Assembly (NCBI GenBank): GCA_022843465.1
Contig: JALHNO010000028.1
Location: 1-45,804 of the forward strand
DNA length: 45,804 nt
Source: Pseudomonadota bacterium
GTDB lineage: Bacteria; Pseudomonadota; Gammaproteobacteria; Xanthomonadales; Ahniellaceae
Direction: 5' to 3'
Each line of letters begins with the position of its first letter. Position 1 is the stretch's first letter. The notes below the pieces were generated by a model. The model was given only the letters and a program-made list of their open reading frames with translations, did no database searches and was not told the origin of the DNA. This document shows, piece by piece, positions 8,225 through 15,125 of the stretch. Both the position numbers and the translations under genes were made by a program.

Positions 8225-9616
8225 CTAGCCAATGTTGATCCGGCGCACACCCATGAAGGCCGACACACCAGCCAGGCCTTCGGAATGGGCATCAGGTCTC
8301 TCCCATTGCCGATACGTATCGAGGTAGTCCAGCGGCAGCCCCAGAACCTCCCATTTCCCGAGTCGGGTGACACTACCTGCGAGCTTTCGGATCTCCTGTC
8401 GGGAAATGTGATTCAGTATTTCTCCCGCAATTTGATCCAGCGGCCAGCCCAGGAGAGTGCCAACGGCCCAATCGGGATTGGCAAGATCGCTGCGAGTAAC
8501 CGTCAACACCGCCTCGATGGAACGGGCAGAGATATCCACCGACAATTGGATGTCGGCCCCGAAGTTACCCGTGCCCAGAACGCTGGCGCTGGCGAGGGAG
8601 AGCTTCGAGCCCGACGGGCCATCTATCCATGCACGCGCAGCCGCCACGAAGTCGACGGAGGAATCGATCGCGAGTACCCCGGTGAGGCCTTGTGCCGACC
8701 GCAGATCGATCACGATGTGCTTCAGCCCAATGCTTCCGGCCAGGCTCCACTTGACGACACCACCACCCGCATCCGACACCAGGATGGCGGGTGCCACCTT
8801 GTTGGAGAAGAACTCGAACAGACGGGTTCTTGGCGCATAGACCGCCAGCTCAATGCTGTTGGAATCCAGCGTCGGCGCGGGGATGGCCTGACCATAGGGG
8901 AAGTCTGGATCGGGCTCGATCACGATGGCTTCGGGTGTGCAGTCGCCAACGAGCAAGGTTGCGCGCGTTGCCGTGATTAGTACATGCGGCGCACCCAGTT
9001 CGATCCTCAGCGGAGCGCTCAACCGCAGCCACGGAACAATCTCCGAGAGGCGGTAGCGCGGCAGTACGCCGGCCACCAGGCGCACAAAGGATGGGCCGGT
9101 CAACCAGATGATCTGGCGCTCCACTTCGGCCAGGTAGTTCTCGCGCTTGGGGTCGGCAATCGTGGTGGTTGCCAGGACGTTGTCCGCATCCGGTCCCCAG
9201 TCAGGGCTGATGCTCGGCAGTGAGCCGCCTTGCTCCTGCCAATAGACATCGTTGGTCGTCTCATCAAACTCGAGGCCGATCAAGGCCGTCGGGTTGGTTC
9301 TGATGGCGTACGATCGGATCACCTGATCAGGCTGATTGTAGGGATGGATGTTCGTGGTCAGCTGGATGTTCAGCTCGGCCGTGTTGCCCGCTGGATTGAC
9401 GTCAAGTGCGTCGATGAATACTGAGAACGCCAGGCCGTAAACCGGCATGCGGATATTTCCCAGAAACACCGAAGGGTTTGCCGGGTTGACACCAGCCAGC
9501 GATTGCACCTTAAGCTGGATGTCGCGCCTTATCTGCGACCACGAGATGGCGATTGCCGGCATGCCTTGGGCGAAGTCAATGAATCTGGCCTGCAGCTGGG
9601 AGATTTCGTTCGGCAT
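8225..9616 (-). CDS. Hypothetical protein, 463 residues, function unknown
   Basis: The open frame extends upstream to 10087, but the ATG at 9616 (MPNEISQLQARF) is preceded by a strong GGAGGAAG ribosome site, and the upstream residues are Cys/Arg-rich and look non-coding, so 9616 is chosen. No signal peptide or membrane segment is seen. The sequence is rich in alternating hydrophobic residues (VFIDALDV, AELNIQLTTN, LRIELGAPHVLITATRATLL, NFGADIQLSVDISA), which suggests an elongated mostly-beta protein. I do not recognise the family; a lipid-binding TULIP-like or structural role is conceivable but unproven. It stands alone between hipBA and the RM operon, in a region of accessory genes. Confidence 0.6.
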   Translation of the reverse strand: MPNEISQLQARFIDFAQGMPAIAISWSQIRRDIQLKVQSLAGVNPANPSVFLGNIRMPVYGLAFSVFIDALDVNPAGNTAELNIQLTTNIHPYNQPDQVIRSYAIRTNPTALIGLEFDETTNDVYWQEQGGSLPSISPDWGPDADNVLATTTIADPKRENYLAEVERQIIWLTGPSFVRLVAGVLPRYRLSEIVPWLRLSAPLRIELGAPHVLITATRATLLVGDCTPEAIVIEPDPDFPYGQAIPAPTLDSNSIELAVYAPRTRLFEFFSNKVAPAILVSDAGGGVVKWSLAGSIGLKHIVIDLRSAQGLTGVLAIDSSVDFVAAARAWIDGPSGSKLSLASASVLGTGNFGADIQLSVDISARSIEAVLTVTRSDLANPDWAVGTLLGWPLDQIAGEILNHISRQEIRKLAGSVTRLGKWEVLGLPLDYLDTYRQWERPDAHSEGLAGVSAFMGVRRINIG

Positions 9617-10161
9617 GAGCTTCCTCCGGGTAAGTGGCTGTGGTTGCGAAGACGAGGCCCAGATCGGAATTCCCGTACCGGAGATCCCGCCGACGCCACG
9701 AATGTCCCCGATTGTTGTCGGCGGGCACCGCGTCGGGGCGTTCATTGGATTGCCAATGCGCCAATCCGCAAGGTTCGCCCAAATCAAGAGAGTGTCGACA
9801 TGCTCAAATGTCTCGCCCGCTGCACGAGGCGCGAGCAACCTTGGACACCCACTCAGCAACGTCGGGCACTCACTCTTGGCACGCAAGGCCTGGGTGTCCA
9901 GGATTCCATCAAAGTGAGGTTGACGGGATGCGTCCATCCGTTTCCCGGCTTCTGCGCACGAAGGCGCGGTGGCCCACGCAGTGGGGCACGCTGTGAAACA
10001 CGTGGTGCGCAGGGGACAACAAGAGTGGGCCGTGGATAGGTCATGCCGCACGGGCTGCCATCGCGAAGCGACGATGATCCACGGCACATTGCTTGATGCT
10101 CCACCACGGCCGACTGCGATGCCGTTGTTGGGGGCCTGCCGGCTCGTGCTTAGGTTCTTGA
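9617..10161. other. Intergenic region without a convincing gene
   Basis: About 545 bp between the unknown gene and the end of hsdM. Overlapping frames on both strands show no domain, no credible start site and no clear repeat. Confidence 0.45.
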
Positions 10162-11643
10162 TTACTGGTCAGTACCTTGCTCCGCCGTGCCGGCAAGTTC
10201 ATCGGCCACCGATTGGAACGCGTCCAATGCCGCCTGCAGGTTCTCGACGATTTCCGCCGCGATGATGTCCGGTGGTGGCAGGCTGTCGATGTCTTCGAGA
10301 CTGTCGTCCTTGAGCCAGAAGATGTCGAGGTTGAGCTTGTCGCGTTTGAGCAGGTCGACGACGTCGAAGCGCTTGAAGTGTTCGTTCTCCTTGCGCTTGC
10401 TCCGATTGCCGCCCGCGTAGCAGGCGACGAAGTCGTCCAGGTCGGCAGGCTTCAGCGGGTTCTTTTTCAGGGTGAAGTGTTGGTTGGTGCGAAGGTCGTA
10501 GATCCACAGCGCCTTGCTGTTGGGCTTGCCGTCCGCGCGCGGCGGGTGCTTGTCGAAGAACAGGATGTTGGCCTTCACGCCCTGGGCATAGAAGATGCCG
10601 GTCGGCAGGCGCAGCAGAGTGTGGAAGTCGAACTGTTCCAGCAGGCGCTTGCGGATGCCTTCGCCGGCGCTGCCGGCCTCGAACAGCACGTTGTCGGGCA
10701 GCACGACGCCCGCCCGGCCATCGGACTCCATCACGGTCATGATGTGCTGGAGAAAGTTGAGCTGCTTATTGCCCGTGGTGAACTTGAAGTCCTCGCGCTC
10801 GTAGTCTTCGCGCTCCGTGTTGACCCCGCCGTCTTCGCCGATGACCTTGTAGCTGCTCTTCTTGCCGAAGGGCGGATTGGTCAGGATCACATCAAAGCGT
10901 TCGCCGGGATCGTTGGCCAATGCATCGCCGGAGCGGATCGGTGATTCGCCGTTGCCAATGCCGTGCAGGTAGAGGTTCATGCCGCACAGCCGCACCACCT
11001 CATCGACGATGTCGGTGCCGCTGAGGGCGTGCTCGCGCAGCTTGCGCTGCTGGGCCCGATCCCGCGACTGGGTCTTCATGTGATCGTAGGCCGACAGCAG
11101 GAAGCCGCCCGTGCCACAGGCCGGGTCGTGCACCGTCTCGCCGATGCGCGGATCGATGACCTTGACCATCGCATCGATCAACGGGCGTGGCGTGAAATAC
11201 TGTCCTGCGCCGGACTTCACCTCGGCTGCGTTCTTCTCCAGCAGCCCTTCGTAGATCGAGCCCTTCACGTCCACGCCGATGCCGATCCAGGTCTCGGCGT
11301 CGATCAGCGAGACCACGCGCTTGAGCTTGGCCGGATCGGTCAGCTTGTTCTGCGCCTTGCGGAAGATGGTGCCGATCAGGCCCTTCTCCTTGGCCAGCGC
11401 TTCCAGCGTGTGGCGGTACTGCAGCTCCAGGTCATCGCCCGACAGCGGGGCCAGCCTGTCCCAGCGCCATCTGGCCGGAATGATCGAGGCTTCGCCCAGC
11501 TGATCGCTGCGCTCCTGGTCCATCTTGAGGAACAGCAGGTAGGTAATCTGCTCGACGTAGTCGCCGTAACTGATGCCCTGGTCGCGCAGGACGTGGGCGT
11601 AGTTCCAGACCTTGGAAACGAGGGAGGAGTAGTCAGTGCTCAT
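10162..11643 (-). CDS. hsdM: Type I restriction-modification system DNA methyltransferase subunit (HsdM)
   Basis: 493 residues from the ATG at 11643 (MSTDYSSLVSKVWNYAHVL), preferred over an ATG at 11703 because family members begin here and a relic of another hsdM begins with the same residues. The N-terminal helical domain (1-140) is followed by the N6-adenine methyltransferase fold: the SAM motif DPACGTGGF near residue 170 and the catalytic NPPFGKKS near residue 256. It transfers methyl from SAM to adenine within the site chosen by HsdS and is also needed for restriction. Unusually it is separated from hsdS by an ATPase-like gene and 300 bp of non-coding DNA rather than being adjacent. Confidence 0.93.
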   Translation of the reverse strand: MSTDYSSLVSKVWNYAHVLRDQGISYGDYVEQITYLLFLKMDQERSDQLGEASIIPARWRWDRLAPLSGDDLELQYRHTLEALAKEKGLIGTIFRKAQNKLTDPAKLKRVVSLIDAETWIGIGVDVKGSIYEGLLEKNAAEVKSGAGQYFTPRPLIDAMVKVIDPRIGETVHDPACGTGGFLLSAYDHMKTQSRDRAQQRKLREHALSGTDIVDEVVRLCGMNLYLHGIGNGESPIRSGDALANDPGERFDVILTNPPFGKKSSYKVIGEDGGVNTEREDYEREDFKFTTGNKQLNFLQHIMTVMESDGRAGVVLPDNVLFEAGSAGEGIRKRLLEQFDFHTLLRLPTGIFYAQGVKANILFFDKHPPRADGKPNSKALWIYDLRTNQHFTLKKNPLKPADLDDFVACYAGGNRSKRKENEHFKRFDVVDLLKRDKLNLDIFWLKDDSLEDIDSLPPPDIIAAEIVENLQAALDAFQSVADELAGTAEQGTDQ

Positions 11644-11722
11644 CGGCAGCGGGCCGCAACGAACGGGAGGAATGAACCGAGCGCGTAAGTGTCTGATCCG
11701 CATGATCTTGAGCGGCCTTTCC

Positions 11723-11755
11723 GGTTTGTTTTCCGAAGCTTCCAGAAAACAAACC
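11723..11755. terminator. 33-bp hairpin between the ATPase-like gene and hsdM
   Basis: GGTTTGTTTTC (11723-11733) pairs perfectly with GAAAACAAACC (11745-11755); the loop contains the palindrome GAAGCTTC. No T-run follows on the minus strand, so it may be an inefficient terminator, a transcript-stabilising structure or an operator in front of hsdM. Confidence 0.45.
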
Positions 11756-11801
11756 CTTCAGGGCAGGTAGCGGGGCGCTCGACGCCCGTCCTCGAAGTCG
11801 A

Positions 11802-11876
11802 CTGGGGGGTATTTCGGTCGGGCTGGGAGGTATACGGCCAAGGCTGGGGGTATTTGCCCCAAGCTGGGGGGGTATT
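11802..11876. repeat. Four direct repeats of CTGGGGGGTATT type at 20-21 bp spacing
   Basis: Copies begin at 11802, 11823, 11844 and 11864, each CTGGG followed by G or A, then GGTAT. The spacing of two helical turns puts all four on one DNA face. They sit about 160 bp upstream of the hsdM start, between the hairpin and the ATPase-like gene. This arrangement suggests binding sites for a regulator of hsdM. Confidence 0.55.
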
Positions 11877-11950
11877 GCGTTGGCGCAAGTGGGCCGTGAC
11901 GCAGGCCGAGATGGCTCTGAAGAAAACAACGAGGAATGTACGCAATTGAT

Positions 11951-13483
11951 TCATATCGAGATCTTTGAATCCTGAACGTTCTTTTCCAGCGCGCCGGATA
12001 ACAAATCGTCCGTTCCGGATGTCGTTGAGCCCAACGATTTCTGATAGGCCATGTTCCGTTTGGCGCGCCCCGGCAGGGGTTGAAGCAGCCCCTGCTCTCG
12101 CCATGCCGCGAGCATTTTCGACGCCCGAAGGGTATCGACCCCGGCGATCCGCACGACATCGGCGTTTGCAATCGACCCGTGCCGGTCCAGCCAATCACTC
12201 ACCTCGTCCCATGCGGTCGGCCGCTCGTGGTTCAGCAACACCACCGTGAGGCTTTCAACGACGGCCTCGCTGTTCTCACGGAACTGCGGCGGATAGAGCC
12301 GTGCCCGGGCCATCTCGGCGAACATCGTCTTCACCCCCTCGCCAGCATCCAGATTCGGCGGCTCCGGGAAGTCACGCAGATTCGTGGCGATCAGATCATT
12401 GCGCGCCTTTGATCCAGCCCGGCGGATGTTCGCCGGCGTGATCCCTTTCGGCAGCAAACCCGGACTCTCGATCTCGATGTGGTCGTCGAAGATGCGCACC
12501 ATGATGTCGCGGTTGAGTCGGTAGTCGCGATGGATCACCGCGTTGACGATCGCTTCCTTGACCACGCGCTCGGGATAAACATGCCGTGCGTGGAACCCGC
12601 TCCCCGAGTGAACGACGCCTTCTGCGAGCTCATCCAACACCACCGACACCGCCCTGTCGATCTGGTCGATCAGCGGACCGCGAATCGTCTTCGGCGGTTT
12701 GCGGAAGTTCGGCGATGTTCCGGGTACCGCGACCTTGCCATCGTAGACGAACACTCGCAGTTCGGCCCGAGTCCCGTGTGCAGCCAGCAAGCTGCCCGGC
12801 TCGTCCGCGAACAGCAGGACCGCCGCTCGCAGCGGCTGAATACCCGCCTCCGCTTCCACGGCCAGTCCGATGTTGAGCAACTGGTTGGCAAAATCCCCGG
12901 ACAACGGTCCACGACGCTGGAGAAAACGTTGCCACGCCTGCGTTCTCAAGCGCTCCAGGGCTACCGGCACGGGTTCGGAGGCGGCACTACGTGTGCCCCG
13001 GCGGTAGCTGAGTTCCGTGATTTCTTCGGCGCTCAGCTCACGGTTGCCGCGATCCAGGCGGGTGAAGGTGCCGCCATGCACTAGTGAGTGGACCTGTGCG
13101 CTGCGCCGCACCATCACCAGCAGCAAATGGCCGTGCTCTCCTTTGGCTGGGCCGTTGTGCAGATCGCAGGCCAGGCGGAGCAGGTCTACCGGGCCAAGAG
13201 GAGGCAAGAACTCTGTGCGCAGCTTGCGCACCAGTTCATCCACCGCCTCCCCGTTCTCCTCAATGCCGAACAGACGACTTTTTCCGCTGAAATCCTTACG
13301 GTCAGCCAGCCCCAGCACCAGGATGCCGCCGTCCGCGTTGGCGAAAGCACAAATCGTCTCCAGCGCCTTGCCGACCATCTTGCCGCTGACGCGCTTGAAC
13401 TCCAGTGTTCGCGTCTCATCGGCGGGAAGCCATTGCTCGACAAGCTGGCTGGCAGCCTCAGGGGATAGAACAGACGACGTCAT
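11951..13483 (-). CDS. AlbA_2 (Schlafen-type) and HATPase_c_4 domain protein inserted in the RM operon
   Basis: 510 residues. The N-terminal ~130 residues are an AlbA_2/Schlafen putative DNA-binding domain (LEFKRV near residue 28, NADGGILVLGLADRKD near 49-64). The middle has a GHKL-type ATPase-like segment, KEAIVNAVIHRDY near 308-320 and DDHIEIESPGLLPKGI near 328-343. The C-terminal part (about 430-490) looks like a winged helix (SIANADVVRIAGVDTLRASK). Such proteins are usually annotated as ATP-binding transcriptional regulators and are often found inside type I RM loci. The ATG at 13483 overlaps the stop of a 36-codon hsdM relic (ATGA). A role in RM control or in an added defence function is inference from position only. 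Confidence 0.8.
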   Translation of the reverse strand: MTSSVLSPEAASQLVEQWLPADETRTLEFKRVSGKMVGKALETICAFANADGGILVLGLADRKDFSGKSRLFGIEENGEAVDELVRKLRTEFLPPLGPVDLLRLACDLHNGPAKGEHGHLLLVMVRRSAQVHSLVHGGTFTRLDRGNRELSAEEITELSYRRGTRSAASEPVPVALERLRTQAWQRFLQRRGPLSGDFANQLLNIGLAVEAEAGIQPLRAAVLLFADEPGSLLAAHGTRAELRVFVYDGKVAVPGTSPNFRKPPKTIRGPLIDQIDRAVSVVLDELAEGVVHSGSGFHARHVYPERVVKEAIVNAVIHRDYRLNRDIMVRIFDDHIEIESPGLLPKGITPANIRRAGSKARNDLIATNLRDFPEPPNLDAGEGVKTMFAEMARARLYPPQFRENSEAVVESLTVVLLNHERPTAWDEVSDWLDRHGSIANADVVRIAGVDTLRASKMLAAWREQGLLQPLPGRAKRNMAYQKSLGSTTSGTDDLLSGALEKNVQDSKISI

Positions 13484-13590
13484 GCTTCAGTCCTGTGGGC
13501 GCATAAAACGCCATGGCCGATGCCCTGGCCGCCCAGGGCGTGGGCATCATTCCAGATCGTGGAGACGAGGGCGCTGCAGTCGTTGCTCAT
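13480..13590 (-). pseudogene. 36-codon relic of an hsdM start, coupled to hsdS and to the ATPase-like gene
   Basis: The ATG at 13590 overlaps the hsdS stop (ATGA). The frame reads MSNDCSALVSTIWNDAHALG then GQGIGHG, and about 16 of the first 27 residues match the true HsdM start MSTDYSSLVSKVWNYAHVLR then DQGISYG; the DNA is also alignable over roughly 80 bp. It then diverges for nine codons (VLCAHRTEA) and stops at 13480, overlapping the next gene's ATG (again ATGA). It is therefore a truncated hsdM 5' end left when the ATPase-like gene entered the operon. It may still be translated and would pass ribosomes from hsdS to the ATPase gene. Confidence 0.75.
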
Positions 13591-15125
13591 GCAGTGGTCT
13601 TCTTCTTGCAGCCGCGCTTTGGGGTGGCGGTGTCGGTGGCGCGTTGGGCGGCGATGCGGTCGAGGAGGGTTGAGGCGGGTTCGTCTGAAGGGTCCTGTTC
13701 CACCAGAGAACCCGAAAACCCGGTTCCCAGGATCGACTGCCGAAGGCTTGAAGAGAGTTTTGCGCGGCCAACCAGGTCCTTCTCGAAGTGGTCGATACTC
13801 ACCAAGTGGCGCTCCGCTGTTTCGACAATGGCTACTTGCTCTTCCAAGCTGCAAAGCGGAACGCAGTCGCGACGAAGGTCTTCCAAGTGGATGTGCTGTA
13901 AGCCAGAACCCTTGGGCACCATTTGAACCTGGACAACTGGCGATGACAGCGACAAGCCCAAATATTCGGACATGCTGCGCAGTACCGGCTTTACCAAGGC
14001 CACTGACACAAAGATGCTAAACACAGTATCCGTCCTCACTACACGAACCACACCCAAAGTTCCGTCCTTTGAAATCAGGACGTCGCCTCTTTCGGGGTCG
14101 GTTCGCTTGGTGAACTCGGCGTGATCCTCGGGTGTTATGTGGTTCAGTTTGTCGAAGCTGATCCCCGGGCCTGCAGTCAGGTTCTTCACTGTAACGAACG
14201 GAACGCCAGCGGGTACATAGCTCGGCTTCTTGTGAACTCCATCGACGACTTTGGACGAAAGTTGCTCGACTGTCGCCCAGACCCAACCCGTCGGCAGCTT
14301 CGACAGGCCGGTGGTGTCGGCTGAAGTTGGTTCCCTGTACTTCAGCTTCCACTTGTCGTTGGCGGGCGAGATGCCCTTGGCCTTCATCTTCTTCAGCTCG
14401 GCCGTCTCCCAGGCTTCGCGGCGGGCCTTGAGGATGCGGGCGAGCAGGGCTTCGCCGGACTCCAGCTTGTCCTTGTTCTTCTCCCGCCACTCCCGCGTGA
14501 GTTCGCCCGTGACGGCGGCCTTGAGGACGGACTGGCGGTAGCGCTCCACCAGTTTTTGCACACGCTCCAGCGCACGCTCGCCTTCGTCGATGCGGCTGAA
14601 GAGTTCGTCGATCTTGCTCGCTAAGCGGTCTTGCTCCCGACGGGGAGGCAGCGGAAGGGGGAAGTCGGCGATCGTGCGCGATGACAGGTGCTTCACGGTC
14701 ACGGCCGACGTGTGGTCATTGACAAGCTTCAGATAGCCTGGCAACGCATACGCCAGCAGGCTCTTTGAGTAAACAGCCTCGTCTGGAGCAATCCTGCAAA
14801 CACGTTGGTTGATCAGTGCGGTCTCGCCGGCCCAAAGCCGCGAGTTGAAGTCCCCATCCATGCCAACCACGAGATCGCCATGCTCGACTCCCGGTGCTCC
14901 CTCGACATCGCCCTTGAAGAAGGTTCCGACGCTTCCCGCCGTGATGTCCCGGATGCGAAGAACTGGCTCGCCTGCTTTGTTGTTGAAACCGCCGGAAGGG
15001 AATGGGAAGCCGTTGATCACCTGAGCCACTTCACCAAGGCGCACTCTTTCCCAGTGAGCTGCCTTGCCTGTCAGGCCGTTTCCATGTGCTTCGATCAACT
15101 CTTCGACGTTGTGAACGAAGCTCAT
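13587..15125 (-). CDS. hsdS: Type I restriction-modification specificity subunit (HsdS)
   Basis: 512 residues with the usual two half-sites: target-recognition domain 1 (about 22-170; HWERVRLGEVAQVINGFPFP), a long conserved helix (about 172-235; REQDRLASKIDELFSRIDEG), recognition domain 2 (about 275-415; LPTGWVWATVEQLSSKVVDG) and a second conserved helix (about 425-490; LEEQVAIVETAERHLVSIDH). It determines the bipartite DNA sequence recognised by the complex and bridges two HsdM subunits. The start at 15125 overlaps the hsdR stop (ATGA); its stop overlaps the hsdM relic. The C-terminus ends in a basic CKKKTTA tail. Both recognition domains look intact; the sequence they read cannot be deduced here. 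Confidence 0.92.
   Translation of the reverse strand: MSFVHNVEELIEAHGNGLTGKAAHWERVRLGEVAQVINGFPFPSGGFNNKAGEPVLRIRDITAGSVGTFFKGDVEGAPGVEHGDLVVGMDGDFNSRLWAGETALINQRVCRIAPDEAVYSKSLLAYALPGYLKLVNDHTSAVTVKHLSSRTIADFPLPLPPRREQDRLASKIDELFSRIDEGERALERVQKLVERYRQSVLKAAVTGELTREWREKNKDKLESGEALLARILKARREAWETAELKKMKAKGISPANDKWKLKYREPTSADTTGLSKLPTGWVWATVEQLSSKVVDGVHKKPSYVPAGVPFVTVKNLTAGPGISFDKLNHITPEDHAEFTKRTDPERGDVLISKDGTLGVVRVVRTDTVFSIFVSVALVKPVLRSMSEYLGLSLSSPVVQVQMVPKGSGLQHIHLEDLRRDCVPLCSLEEQVAIVETAERHLVSIDHFEKDLVGRAKLSSSLRQSILGTGFSGSLVEQDPSDEPASTLLDRIAAQRATDTATPKRGCKKKTTA

Noticed and set aside
7935-8228. 97-codon plus-strand frame with a lipobox-like LSGC
   Set aside because: No ribosome site, overlaps a small dispersed repeat, and downstream residues look random; probably not a lipoprotein.
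8225-10087. Longer version of the unknown protein starting at 10087
   Set aside because: The added 157 residues are Cys/Arg-rich and unlike the rest, while GGAGGAAG sits just before the ATG at 9616.
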